Source: Fusarium oxysporum f. sp. lycopersici 4287 (taxonomy: Eukaryota > Ascomycota > Sordariomycetes > Hypocreales > Nectriaceae). From it: a DNA stretch of 64,000 nt. Under the pieces are notes generated by a model that saw nothing but the letters and a program-made list of their open reading frames with translations, searched no databases and was not told the origin of the DNA. Shown piece by piece: positions 1 through 12,200 of the stretch. Location: NCBI RefSeq assembly GCF_000149955.1, contig NC_030986.1, positions 1,991,886-2,055,885 of the forward strand. Reading direction: 5' to 3'. Made by a program: the position numbers and the translations under genes. Position 1 is the first letter of the stretch; every line of letters begins with the position of its first letter.

Positions 1-691
1 TTGCTTGCCAGGCTCGAAGTTGCTCGTCTTGCTTCTACACGTTCCTGCATGCTTGAATCCACCGCGTACGTCACCGTATTTTGAGCACGAGGAAGCAAAA
101 ATACCCAAGCTTATGTGCCTTATGGGCTGCCATGTTGATCGATCGCGTGCTCCTCACGCCAGCCTACAACAATTTCCTTGTAAGGGATTGGCCAGGTTGC
201 AGCGGATCCCGTGTTGTTCTCTCGTCTTCCACGTCAGGAACAAATCATCTTCTCTCTCATTGCCTTGGCAAGCCATAATGTTATTTCCTGTGAATGCTGT
301 CTTGGTCTGTTTCTCTTTAGGGGGCATTGGCTTGATGCATGATGCCGAGGATTCAACTTCATGATATGTGCATTATCCAGTAAGGCAGGATTACGACATC
401 CCATCAAACTCGAGGAAACTGATGGTTTGAAACCAAACAATTAACATTAGGCGAGAATCCCCCAGCCTTAAAGTGCTATTCAGAAACCACCGAGTTAGAC
501 TACATAAGCTTACTAGAGTAACGTAACGATCGACTAGTTGGACATCAGTACCTTATTAGGTACCTTAGTGATGCTAATAATAAAATGCAATGCCTAGGTA
601 GTTTCCCATCATCTTTGAACCGATAACACAGCACAGCTTTACTAGAGATGTATAAAACGTCATAGCCAACCAGTGCCCTCATAACAGTCTC
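1..691. other. intergenic, no gene seen
   Basis: The stretch left of the RhoGEF stop codon carries only short overlapping ORFs with no recognisable domain. Near positions 545-600 there are TACCTTA/AGGTACC-like motifs that are common in fungal intergenic DNA. It probably includes the 3' UTR of the RhoGEF gene, which reads leftward. Confidence 0.5.
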
Positions 692-3600
692 TCACCGAAA
701 GAATCTGCGAATGCCTGTGCACTTCTTTTCGTTTTTCGAGCTTTTCTCTTTCTCCCATGGAACATCTGTGCTCTGAATGGCGGTGGAATCAGCCAAGCGA
801 GACAGGTTCTCCTTCGCAACAGAGAGTGTTGCTGTTCTGGAATCATTTGGTGGAGAATTGGTCTGGAGCCTGTTTGTGATACAGTCTTGTAGAGCTGATG
901 TGTTTTCTGCCTCGCTTTGCAGTTGCTTGTCTGAAATAATCTCAATCAAATCAAGAGGTTTGAGTTCAGATATCTGCGTGAGCTCCAGCCTTGGAGACAT
1001 GTCCGATACATGATCATCCTCCTCGCTGAGCTCTCGAGTCTCTGGGAGCGCTGAGCCTTTACTTGCGTAGGAGTATGAGCTCTCCTCACGACCAGCCTTG
1101 TCAAAGATGTCAAAGCCACTATCGCTTGAAAAACTGGTCTGGCGGGTCTGGTCTTCACTCGATGGGTCCTCGATCATTCTGCGTGACAAGCTTCCTGACC
1201 TCTTCGTCATGCTGGATACACTCAACTTTCTCATCACGGTTGATGCTGACCGCCTGATCATCTGCTCATTCCGCGCAATGTTCGTCATGCTAGGAAGGGG
1301 AAGGACATCTTGACTCCAGACGTCTGAAAGAAGCACCTCCAGCCGCGCTCTTTCACTCCGAGATGGTACCAGGACTGGCGTTCTGACTTTTGTTGACAAC
1401 AAAGACTGTGAACGATGGAGGCCAGCTCTGGAGCTGGTACCACTACTAGATTTCATGGTACTTGTATTCTTGAGAATGACATGGCATGGCTCGGAGCTTC
1501 CCACAGATGCCTGATGCGTCGATAGGCTCCTCGCGATACTTCCTACCGCTGTTCAGTATGATCTAGTCTTTTCGTTATTTGGGCAGTGTAAACATACCAG
1601 GTCGTCCGAACACAGTGCCTAGACTTTGAATGTCAAGAGAGAGAAATATTTGAAGACCAGGAGATCTACCAACAGGCTCTTGACACAGAGGTTGTTGCAA
1701 CCGGGTTCGCCATTCGTTCTCCTCCCTTGACGTACAAGCCGTCATTACCACCTCGTAAAGTTGATGATCGCTCTCGAAAACAAGCTTCCAAGAGAAGGGA
1801 GCTAGGTGGCATTGCAAGCCTACAAGATATGTTAGTTCCAGTCTCGGTTATATGTGACATGCCTTACCGCGCCCATTGTCAGCATCTTCAACAGCTGAAC
1901 AATGTACATCAATGCAGGCCAGAATCTTGTAGATAGGCTCAAACTTTCCTCCAGAGGCCAGACAAAGGACGTCTTTGTAGAGTAAGCAGATCATATACTG
2001 GCCGTCAACGCCGGCCGGTGACTGCCAACATACATGCAAGACTCCACACAACTGAATGTGACCAAACGAACGAACCTGATTTTTTGAATGCGCATCGAGT
2101 CTCTCGTAGATGGTTAGCAAAGATTCAATAAGGGAATACATATGAAGAATACCCTGTTTGGAAACACAATACGATCCTGCAATAGCCAGGTCTTTTCAAG
2201 GATGCTTTTCATCAAGTTATCCTCAGTTGAGCGATTGATCTCAGCTGTGGCCTCCCGGAGCCTCATTAATGTAGTTTCAACTTCCATGTGAGAGTTTGGA
2301 CAGTCGATGACTGGGGTGCACCTTAGTAGCTCTGCAAACAAAAGGGGGTATTTGCAAATTCTTTGAATAGGCTGACGCTGACATGTCAGACAGTGAAGCA
2401 GATATGATCAGAGGAGCATACCTTAACAAGAAGATCACCTATGGTTCGAGCCTTTCTGCTATCAGACGATGGTGATGACTCCATAGTGAACGCGAAAGCC
2501 TCAAGCCCTTTCTGATGTAACTCCCATTCGGGGAGATTTTCCAGAGCTGAAGTGGCGTCTTTGATCATCATCTCATACTTCGCACCATATTCCTTATACA
2601 TGAAGAACCGATGCATCTAGATGCAACACGTCAGTACCTATCATGCATTGAGCTGCAAGACGGTAACTTACCCTCTTCCTAAAAATCTTGGCCGCATCTG
2701 CTGCTACCTGAGGCTCAGACAACACACCAGGCTCCTTTTCTAGTAACTGGAGGCTACCTTGATCGCCTGGGGCCATATCCAAACTTGACCATCGGCGATG
2801 TCTAGTTTTGGGATTGTTTAATTTTGAGGAGGATATGATAAGATGGTCAGCTTGGCTGTACTCAGAATCTGGAACTACCCTATGTAGTTCGCCGAGTATT
2901 TCTTCGTGGAGCTGAAGAATTTGATCGAGATTGTGATTGATGGACGAGCGTAGCCGCTCAGGTAAAGTTGGGAGAGCAGCGAGCAGGTTGATGTAGGTCT
3001 ATTTGCTGTCAGTTGGCCTAACAGTAGTGCTGGGCTGAACTTACATGAATAAGGAAACGAATGTCACCAATATAACTTTCCTCCGTATTGATGAGCTCCT
3101 CGATAATCTGCCGGCGCCGCAGAGAACGCTGGACGGCAGCAACATCAATGCTGACCTTTTCGAACGGAATACTGTCCTCAGAAAACCTTGGGGCAGACAG
3201 AGAAGCTCGACTGCTTCGCTCAGTCCGTGACCGGCAATGTGAAAGGCGATGATGCCGGCGCGAGCGCGATATGGCACTGGCACTAGCAATGCTGATACTA
3301 GCACTTTGAACTGCTTCGATGAAACCAAGCGAAGACCCCGAAGACGAGAGCCGACGACTGAGTCTGCGACGAATTGACCGCTGATAAGCTCCACTGCACT
3401 CGAGATTTTCCCATCCAGTATCTGGAGACCAAACTTTTCCGTGGTCTCTTTGACTCACTCGACGATGCAATGATCTCATCCACCTAGAGAAAGGCCTCCG
3501 AAGCTTGACATTCTCAGCGAAAGATTGGTTGCATGGGATCTCTTGAATTGTTTCGACTTGTATCTGCGGACAAGAAGGCCTCGTTCGTGTGGTAGTTGCT

Positions 3601-3830
3601 CTTTCAGAACTCGCATGCTGGGTGGTGCAATTCAAGGTTGTGAATGTATTAATATCATCAAGGCGAAGTTCATCCAATCTCGACGGCAAATGGATGTCAT
3701 ATAATCTGCGAAGGCTGTCGTGGGAATCAAATCGTGATATATACGGAAAGCCGGCTGTCCAACTGAAATGTCTTGAACTAGGGATGCTACGAGAAACATC
3801 GGGCAAGACTGAAGGGTTCACGAGAGCCAT
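692..3830 (-). CDS. Rho guanine nucleotide exchange factor (DH-PH domains)
   Basis: Predicted GDP-GTP exchange factor for a Rho-type GTPase, acting at the plasma membrane or cortex on polarity and actin. Seven exons (3830-3045, 2998-2672, 2616-2422, 2371-2153, 2102-1868, 1819-1598, 1542-692) give 944 residues. The Dbl-homology domain begins near residue 238 (RRRQIIEELINTEESY) and contains the diagnostic KPIQRICKYPLL helix. That helix appears only if exon 4 starts at 2371, which fixes the intron at 2421-2372. A PH domain follows at about 510-660, ending near the EENEWRTRL helix. The first 235 residues and the last 280 are Ser/Arg-rich and look disordered. The start chosen is the ATG at 3830; an upstream in-frame ATG at 3896 would add 22 residues. 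Family assignment is secure; the target GTPase is not visible from sequence. Confidence 0.9.
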
Positions 3831-4066
3831 GATGAAAAGAGAGCGACGAGGTAAGGTCCAAGAAATTAACAAAGTGCTGGTTCCAAGAAAACCCAACTAC
3901 ACCAAAAAAAGGGCTTCAGACGAGTCGTCCAGACATGGCTGTGATGATGAATGATGAAGAAGATGTCATGAATGGGATAGACCAAACATCAAAGGAGAGT
4001 CCACAGCATCGAAACTCACAGAGGGGCAGGCTGGGAAACTTGCAGGAGGTCACAATCTATGGGCAA

Positions 4067-4110
4067 ACCTACCTACCTTACTTACCTATCCAAGGTACTG
4101 GCAGGTAGGT
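4067..4110. repeat. ACCTACC short direct and inverted repeat
   Basis: Tandem CCTA-type units (ACCTACCTACC, then TTACTTACC) are followed after about 15 bases by the reverse complement GGTAGGT, so a small hairpin could form. Such low-complexity CCTA elements are frequent in fungal intergenic DNA. No function can be assigned. Confidence 0.4.
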
Positions 4111-6045
4111 GCGGACCGAGGGATACAGTATCTCGAGACATTCCTTCCTGGATGGCGTTTTAGAAGAAGTCATGCAAGAGCGATGAGCAACCATGCAGGT
4201 AGAATTCACCGAGAACTGCGTCCGAAACCAAAAAAAAAAAAAAAAAAGATTCTACCCATCCAGTCAGGCAGTCTTGTCTAGCCACATTGGCCCAACTGAG
4301 ATTCAACACCCATGATCCTAGGCTGTGGAATTGTACAGCCGGTGACAATGAGCCAGAGTATCACGGCTGGGAAGTGGTGATACAAAGAGGCGTCTGCATG
4401 GCAATTGGTGCAGGGCGAAGCTGGAAGCACTGAAGACGGGAATATTGATGCCCGAGTCCAGGAGTTGTGATGCAACGAGACCAAAAGGTCAATCGGATCA
4501 AGCCTTAAGCTCAGTATATGCTTTGACTAAATGATAGGCCAAAAGGTTCCTCCGTTATATGAAGCCGGCATCATTACTTGCGGCCACGAGATATCACCAG
4601 CTCACGGCTGGCCGCAAACTCATATTATTGACGGTCAAGGCCGAGGCAGCAACCTAAGAATCTCAGGGTTCTTTTGATGTGGCGGCGAGAGGCTCAGAGA
4701 TCAGCGGCTTGTTCATATATAAGAGGTTGGGGAGGCTGAAAGAATCTGAAACTGCGAGCATGATTGTGTGACCATCTTGTTCGTGGCTTGATGGATGGAC
4801 ATGGACAGTGCATGGTAGTATTGAGAAGTTTGAAGAGCTCAACTTCTTACCACGAAGTTAGTACGGGAGATATCATATTTTTAGGATTGTTTGCAATTTG
4901 TCATTGATGTTCCCAAACAGCAGATGATGTGTGTTGTATTGTGTTTATGATTTATGAACTTGCCAGTTGTTAATGACATGGATCCCAACCCAGTAACGCA
5001 TTGCCGTATCCACGTAACAGCCGAAGTGAATGATTTCCTTTCAATGAATTTTAATGAGCGTGGTAGTATGATGTGGAGAAGCGTGCCATAATGCACCGTG
5101 TCTGACATCATGATTAAGGCCGACACTTGGCGGAAACAAAATATCAGATGCAAGATCAAGCACATTAGATGACAGTGTTGTTTTATATTAAATATCTATA
5201 TCTGGAGAGTAAACTGGTCACGGCATAAATGCTATTACGGTTTAGATATCTAAGCAATCCTTACAATGTATGATTCATGTGAGAAGAAAGTATCCTGAGA
5301 GTATTACACTTGACAGAAGTTATCTACTACACAGAGTCGAGCATGATGTCTTGTTCCCCCACGTAGAGGCTGTCATGACCACCAACCTTTCTCAGCCAAG
5401 CCCTATTTCGAGTCAGTCGGCGATACCGGGCCGGGATGGAATGGCTTTGACCTGAGAAGCTTACGAGTATCGCATATCTTCGTGGATAGATATGTAGTCA
5501 GTCTCCACCGACCCTCTGACTTATCCATACTCACCTTCAACTTCAATTGGTGAGAGCGGCTTATTCGGCAATCGACAACTTGGCATATATGCTCGGCAAG
5601 TAAAGACTCAACTTGTATCTTGTCGTGATGTAAGGTGTAAGCTAACTGGCTCGGCATCGTGGCGGTGCTTGCAGAGCTAGACCCAACTTAGGTAAAATCG
5701 AGCTGGGGTTTCTCGGCTGGAGAACAGTCTTGAATCGGTTTTCAGGGGACTGGTGCCTGGTTTTCAGGAGGGTTTACAGTGGTCCTCCCAGATTGTGGGG
5801 ATGCGCTACTGTCACGCTAGAAGACAGGAGAGACATGCCGACTGCCCGAGACGGAAACGAACACGTTGAGCTTTTCGACCATGGAGAAGCGCCTCGACTT
5901 GAGAATTTCGAACGAAGGCGGAAGCGGAAAAGTTGATAGTCTCGCGACTCAGATTCTGTCTAGTATCTTAGTCCGATGAAGCAGGTTTCACAGCAGACTC
6001 CACCATTAGTAAGAATGAAATCTGTACTGCAAGGTTGGAGGTTGC

Positions 6046-6051
6046 CACGTG
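6046..6051. promoter_or_regulatory. CACGTG E-box upstream of the Ca2+ ATPase
   Basis: A palindromic CACGTG hexamer lies 324 bases before the ATPase ATG. It is the core site of bHLH regulators such as Cbf1. Binding here is inferred from the motif alone. Confidence 0.3.
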
Positions 6052-6374
6052 TGTGGGCCCTTTCATCGCCTTGCCTCTCTAGTCTTGACAAATCTACCTT
6101 ACTGTAAACTGTTCCATGACAGGATTGGAAACCGGTGATTAGTTTATTGCCTCCGTGTCTTTTATCTTTCTCTCCTACACTTTCTTTTTCATCCAGGTTC
6201 TAGTCTACGTGTTGTCATTTTCTTTCTGACGTCTGCATTACCCTCCTTTCCTTGCTTCAAGATTAACGAGACCCTTTCTCTCTCTCTTTCGCAAATCGTC
6301 TCGCTGTCAACTTCTCGGTATACAAACTTGATTCAGCTTCGTTCCGAGCGCTCGCGTTGCGCATCGCCTTCACC

Positions 6375-9300
6375 ATGGAGAGCGCGTTCGCGAAACCAGT
6401 TGGCGATGTCCTCGCCAACTTCAACGTCAACGAGGCTACAGGCTTGAGCGACTCTCAGGTCACCGAGCTACGCAACAAGCATGGGCGCAACTGTACGTCA
6501 GATACTCTCGGTAACCCCGCCATGTTTTTGAACTGTCTAACTTTTGGTAGCTATTCCTGAGGAGCCTCCTACTCCTCTGTGGGAGCTTATCCTAGAGCAA
6601 TTCAAGGACCAGCTAGTTCTTATCCTTCTTGGTTCCGCCGCTGTCTCATTCATTCTGGCACTTTTCGACGATGAAGAAGGCTGGAGTGCTTTCGTCGACC
6701 CAGTTGTTGTAAGTACAAATTCGCTTTTTCGATCCTGTCTGTTTCTTGTTGAGCAAACCATTGACCTGTCTCCCATAGATTCTCACCATTCTCATTCTCA
6801 ACGGTGTCGTCGGAGTCTCCCAGGAAAGCAGCGCCGAGAAGGCTATCGCCGCCTTACAGGAATACTCAGCCAACGAAGCGAATGTGGTGCGAAATGGTGG
6901 TCATGTTTCACGAGTCAAGGCCGAAGAGCTAGTCCCCGGCGACATCGTCACAGTCTCCATTGGTGATCGTATTCCTGCCGATTGTCGAGTTATCTCTATC
7001 GAAAGCAACAGTTTCTCTGTCGACCAGGCAGTTCTCACTGGAGAGAGCGAGAGCGTCGGCAAACGCGCCTCTACCGTTATCGAAGACGAGAAAGCCGTTC
7101 TACAGGACCAGACCAACATGTTGTTCTCTGGAACAACTGTTGTAACTGGTCGCGCTCGAGCTATTGTTGTTCTCACAGGCCCTAACACCGCTATCGGAGA
7201 TATCCACGAAAGCATTACTGCGCAGATCTCGGAACCCACGCCCCTGAAGCAGAAGCTTAACGACTTCGGCGACAGTCTAGCCAAGGTTATTACTGCCATT
7301 TGCATCCTGGTTTGGCTCATCAACATTCCCAACTTCAATGATCCTAGCCACGGCAACTGGACCAAGGGCGCCATTTACTACCTCAAGATTGCCGTCTCCC
7401 TTGGTGTTGCTGCGATTCCTGAGGGTCTGGCCGTTGTTATCACTACCTGCTTGGCTCTTGGAACGAGAAAGATGGCTGCTAAGAACGCTGTCGTCCGAAG
7501 CCTCCCCTCTGTTGAGACCCTTGGGAGCTGCAGCGTCATCTGCTCTGACAAGACTGGTACTCTGACCACCAACCAGATGAGCGTTAGCAAGGTTCTACAT
7601 CTCAACGAGGACGGTAGTGGTCTAAACGAGCTCGATGTTGAAGGCACTACCTTCGCACCCCGTGGAGCCATCAAGTCGAACGGTGTTGTCGTTCAAGACC
7701 TCCCCAACTCTTCTGCTACTATCCGCCAAATGACACAGGTAGCTGCCATTTGCAATGACGCTCAGCTTGCCTATGATTCTCGATCTGCCACTTTCTCCAG
7801 CATTGGTGAACCAACTGAGGGTGCTCTTCGAGTCTTGGTTGAGAAGATTGGACCTTGTGCCCCTACCGATACCCGCCCTGAAGATTGTGTTCATTATGCC
7901 AGCGCAGCCTACCAGAAGGAACTACCTCGCCTCGCTACGTACGAGTTCTCCCGGGATCGCAAGAGCATGTCTGTCTTGGTTGGTAAGGGTAATGATAAGA
8001 AACTCCTGGTCAAGGGCGCTCCTGAATCCGTTATCGATCGCTGCACACAAACTCTCGTTGGCTCCAATGGCAAGAAGGTTGCACTCACCAAGAAGATTGC
8101 GGACCGCCTGATGAGCGAGATTGTACGATATGGCAACAACGGTCTTCGAGTCATCGCTCTCGCCAGCATCGACAAGGTAGCTGAGAATTCACTTCTGCAC
8201 ACTGCTTCTTCTACCGAACAATATGCCCAGCTTGAACAGAACATGACTTTCCTTGGCCTCGTCTGCATGCTTGATCCTCCCAGAGAGGAGGTTCCCGGCG
8301 CTGTACAGAAGTGCAAGGATGCTGGTATTCGTGTTATCGTCATCACTGGAGACAACCGCAACACCGCTGAAAGCATTTGCCGCCAGATTGGCGTTTTTGG
8401 TCAGCATGAGGATCTTACTGGAAAGAGTTACACTGGCCGCGAGTTTGACCAGTTGTCTCCTAGCGAGCAACTTGAAGCAGCTAAACGTGCCTCTCTGTTC
8501 TCCCGCGTTGAACCCAGCCACAAATCTCGACTGGTCGATCTACTTCAATCTCTTGGCGAGGTTGTTGCTATGACTGGTGATGGTGTCAACGATGCCCCTG
8601 CTTTGAAGAAGGCCGATATCGGTGTTGCGATGGGTTCAGGAACTGATGTCTCTAAGCTGGCTGCCGACATGGTTCTTGCTGACAGCAACTTTGCCACTAT
8701 TGAGGTAGCCATTGAGGAGGGTCGTTCCATTTACAACAACACTCAGCAATTCATCCGGTATCTGATCTCGTCCAACATTGGTGAGGTAGTCTCGATTTTC
8801 CTGACGGCTGCTCTTGGTATGCCCGAGGCTCTCGTTCCAGTTCAACTTCTTTGGGTCAACCTTGTCACCGATGGTCTGCCTGCCACCGCTCTGTCTTTCA
8901 ACCCCCCCGACCACGACATCATGAAGCGTCGTCCTCGCAAGAGAGATGAAGCTCTGATTGGCGGATGGCTCTTCTTCCGTTATCTCGTCATCGGTACCTA
9001 TGTTGGTCTCGCTACGGTTGCTGGCTATGCTTGGTGGTTCATGTATAACCCTGAGGGTCCCCAGATCACTTTTCGCCAACTCACTCGCTTCCACCACTGC
9101 TCAGCTGACTTCCCTGAAATTGGCTGCTCTATGTTCTCCAACGACATGGCCAAGGCAGCTTCAACGGTCTCCTTGTCTATCCTGGTTGTGATTGAGATGT
9201 TCAACGCCATCAACGCGCTGTCATCCAGCGAGTCTCTCCTCACTTTGCCTCTTTGGAAGAACATGATGCTCGTTTATGCCATCGCTCTGTCCATGGCTTT

Positions 9301-9547
9301 GCATTTTGCCCTCGTCTATATTCCCTTCCTTCAAGGCCTGTTCTCCATCGTGCCTCTGAACGTTCTGGAATGGAAGGCAGTTGTTGCCATCAGTGCTCCT
9401 GTTGTGTAAGTTCAACTTGCTGCCTATTTACTTTATTGTCAACTAACTCGATACAGACTTCTCGACGAGATACTCAAGGCTATTGAGCGACAGTTCTTCA
9501 TGCAGACAACAACTGACATTTCCCTTAAGACAAAGAAGGAACAATAG
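6375..9547 (+). CDS. nca-1: SERCA-type P-type Ca2+-transporting ATPase
   Basis: Pumps cytosolic Ca2+ into the ER or related membranes at the cost of ATP. Four exons (6375-6492, 6551-6708, 6779-9405, 9457-9547) give 997 residues, the usual SERCA length. The N-terminus has the cation-ATPase N-domain helix region, then the first membrane pair. The PEGLA motif of M4 precedes the phosphorylation loop [11 protein letters not shown], with the phosphorylated Asp at about residue 349 (Asp351 in animal SERCA). The hinge [17 protein letters not shown] and the M6 motif [12 protein letters not shown] are intact. The C-terminus ends KTKKEQ, a dilysine-like tail compatible with ER retrieval. The gene is convergent with the RTC4-domain gene. 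The symbol follows the Neurospora SERCA gene; orthology is inferred from the motifs. Confidence 0.95.
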
Positions 9548-9844
9548 AACGGTGTGGATAGAGAGATCGGCGATGAAGACCTGGCGAAATGTCAGCATTG
9601 ACTAGAATCTACATGTATCATATTCTGACCAGTTCAGAGAGCTGCGATTAGACCTAGATGGCCACATTGGCCTCCGATATAACGAGATCCAAATTTCTGG
9701 TTTCATGCCATTCAGTAAACGAAGAAAAAAGTATATAAGCAAGCATGCAACTCATCGGACAAGGGCCATGGGCATTGTTGATTCTTGATGTATTACATAT
9801 GTATATAAATATCTATTTGCCGGTTGTATTTTCAAATTCAAATG

Positions 9845-11557
9845 TCATGTTTCTTCGTTGATCAGCTCACCAAGAGCCTTGCTCTCCTCCATAATCTCTC
9901 TAGCCTCCGAGGCAGACACATCCATATCCTCCATTATCAATTGTACAGCAAGTTCTGCAACCAACACCGACTGGATAAAGGCTGCGGAACCACGACCGGC
10001 GATGACACGATCTTTTGTAGCATTCTCTTTCAACGATTCACCAAACTCCTCCACAAGGTAATCGCACATAAGTTTGCAGCCTCTTGGGCCATAGTAACCT
10101 GGGTTGAGGTTGCCCTCCTTCTTGAGTGACCTGGCCTGGCCTGTTTCGATTTTCTCTGCCAAAATATCACGGAAAAACGACTGTTTGCCATCAACAATCT
10201 TGGTCAAGTATGCTCGATGGTCATCCAGTCGGCGTTCAAGACGGCTCCAGTCAACATGAGGATAGCCTCTTTCACGCCATGTCTCCATGGCAGTTTCTTT
10301 CTTGTGTTTAGCACAGAACCTTGTTTGCATCTGCACGTTCAGTCTCTTCCCCTTGGAATAATCCTTGAGTGCCTGTTCCGATACGAGGTCCCCACACCAC
10401 GGGCATTTCGTCGTTATATCTTCCAAACTGTTCTTGTCTGCGAGGGACTCCTCATTGATAGTTCCTGTGTCGCTGAGCTCATCTGGATCTGATAAGACTG
10501 GCGATGATATGCTACCTATATCGCTATTGCTGGCCTGCATGCCATCAATCTCGGCTGGCGCAACGAATGTGGCTGGTTTGTACTCGGGCGTCTTAGGTCG
10601 GTCCCCTGATTTCTTTGGAGGGTATACCGGATGCCAGATACCCGTTCGATTCTGAGATGACAAGCGCGACTTGCGAGGGCCGTCTTGCGAAAGTTTGGTG
10701 GTGTGAGCTACCTGGCTTTTTGTTAGAGTAGCGGATAAACCACGGCTCGTGGGTTTTATTTCTATCTTCCCTCTCTTTCTGGGGGTCCCCAAGTCATCCT
10801 GTGGTACAGGTCTCAAAGCAACCCCCGACTTTGTGGGACTACTGAAAGATTCTTGTGAAACAGGTTTGAAGGTCGGCTTTTCTTCCGTCTGGGAGCTATG
10901 TAAGAAGTCGTCTTCTTCGGTCTTCTCATGTATAAGCTCGCCCTTTGTCACTTTTGCCTCCCCTACAGACAGATTAATAAGAAGGTGACACGGTCGCCAG
11001 TTTGACGAACCTTTCATTACTTGAGAACTTTGCGAGCCACGAGAAGCTTGCGATCCTCGAGGCTGTGAGCTCCCATATTTTGCTTTGCTGTTGCCTGTAT
11101 TGGTAAATCCCCAAGTGTCTTTGAATTGACTCGCTGAGCCATTCCCGGATTTGGCGTCAAGTTTCCTTCGTTTCACGCTCGAGGAAGATGTTTCCGCATG
11201 ATTTCCCGCTGTCGATGTCTTTTCTTCCTTCTGGTTCACCTTCCGAGTGACATTCCTACGACTTTTACTGCTACTCGGGTTGCGGAAGGCTGTGCGCCTG
11301 ATATCTCCACGAGCTGAAGTTTCTGGTTCGGAATCATCAGACTGCTCGATGGGCGTTTGGTCCTGAGAACCACTTAGTCTCAGCCTTAAGTCTGCGGCTG
11401 AGGGTATATCGTCTTCGATCTCATCTTCGGAAGACATGGGTAGAGCGTTGACATCGTCAGGTTGCTGTTCAAGCTTTCGCTTTTCACAGCCACGAATCTG
11501 GGAAAGAAGTGGCGGTGGTTTTTGGTGTCTGCTTAACCCCGTCACTCTGCCAGCCAT
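9845..11557 (-). CDS. RTC4-like domain protein
   Basis: A 570-residue protein read as one ORF from the ATG at 11557. Residues 1-370 are charged, Ser-rich and probably disordered, with several basic patches (KRRKLD, RKRGK) that could be nuclear signals. The last 190 residues match the pattern of the RTC4 C-terminal domain: a CPWCG motif, a second Cys/His pair in FCAKHKKE, then GYPHVDW, GYYGPRGCKLM and a C-terminal helical part. In budding yeast Rtc4 was linked to telomere-capping phenotypes; its biochemical role is unknown. A 48-nt in-frame segment (11010-10963, GTTCGT to GTAG) looks like an optional intron, because it encodes an out-of-place hydrophobic patch. Removing it would give 554 residues. 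Confidence 0.75.
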   Translation of the reverse strand: MAGRVTGLSRHQKPPPLLSQIRGCEKRKLEQQPDDVNALPMSSEDEIEDDIPSAADLRLRLSGSQDQTPIEQSDDSEPETSARGDIRRTAFRNPSSSKSRRNVTRKVNQKEEKTSTAGNHAETSSSSVKRRKLDAKSGNGSASQFKDTWGFTNTGNSKAKYGSSQPRGSQASRGSQSSQVMKGSSNWRPCHLLINLSVGEAKVTKGELIHEKTEEDDFLHSSQTEEKPTFKPVSQESFSSPTKSGVALRPVPQDDLGTPRKRGKIEIKPTSRGLSATLTKSQVAHTTKLSQDGPRKSRLSSQNRTGIWHPVYPPKKSGDRPKTPEYKPATFVAPAEIDGMQASNSDIGSISSPVLSDPDELSDTGTINEESLADKNSLEDITTKCPWCGDLVSEQALKDYSKGKRLNVQMQTRFCAKHKKETAMETWRERGYPHVDWSRLERRLDDHRAYLTKIVDGKQSFFRDILAEKIETGQARSLKKEGNLNPGYYGPRGCKLMCDYLVEEFGESLKENATKDRVIAGRGSAAFIQSVLVAELAVQLIMEDMDVSASEAREIMEESKALGELINEET

Positions 11558-12200
11558 TGCAGATCGCTTCTCCCTTTGAGAAGCCTAGATGGAAAGGTAA
11601 GGGTTTTGAAATGAACCTATGTGTAGTGGTGAGAGATTTGAGGTTTGGACGCTTCCGAGGGAGAAGGAAAGAACCCCAAAACCTAGAGCGTCGCCATAAG
11701 CCGTTTCAGAGCAAAGAAAGAAATCAAACGAATGCGAATGTATGAGCCAGGATTTGGTATGGCGCCTTCCTCCTTAACAAACAACTTATCAACTGTGTTT
11801 GTTCCTTCCTTTACTGGCCAGGTAAGTTCACTGAGATGTTGGTGGAATTCCCCACCCGCCCAGTCAGCGCGCGTCTGATTAAACGCGCCTGCGCCCTGCA
11901 GTCCACCTCTGAATCCCTAGGTAGGCAGTGTCTAACGCCGTCAGGGGATAAGTAAACAGTGGGCATTAGCGCTATTGGTACGCTAATGGTCAGTGCTTCA
12001 CCACTTCGGAAGCCGAAAAGGGATATAACTGGACAGTGCTTGGTTTCACTGCCATTTCCATTGTTGTCAGAAGCGAAGTACAAAGTGATACACCTTCACC
12101 TTACAATAACAACAAGCTTGTGTCAGAATAAAGCCCTGTAATTAGAGGTCCTGGTTGAAGTATCAGTTGGCTCCTACCCAAATCTCCTTTACTAGTGGAA
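11558..12200. other. divergent promoter region
   Basis: Shared upstream region of the RTC4-domain gene (-) and dynamitin (+). I see only short ORFs and no RNA gene. Confidence 0.5.

Larger units (their letters stand above)
3831..6374. other. 2.5 kb intergenic region, divergent promoters
   Basis: This lies between the divergently read RhoGEF and Ca2+ ATPase genes. No ORF here has coding character. It contains an A18 tract (4230-4247), a short ACCTACC direct and inverted repeat (4067-4110), a CACGTG box (6046-6051), and a pyrimidine-rich stretch (about 6160-6330) that is probably the promoter or 5' leader of the ATPase gene. Confidence 0.6.

Noticed and set aside
2386..2421. Continuation of RhoGEF exon 3 past the donor, and acceptor at 2332 for exon 4
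   Set aside because: Using that acceptor leads to a stop or loses the KPIQRICKYPLL helix of the DH domain. The acceptor at 2372 restores it in frame.
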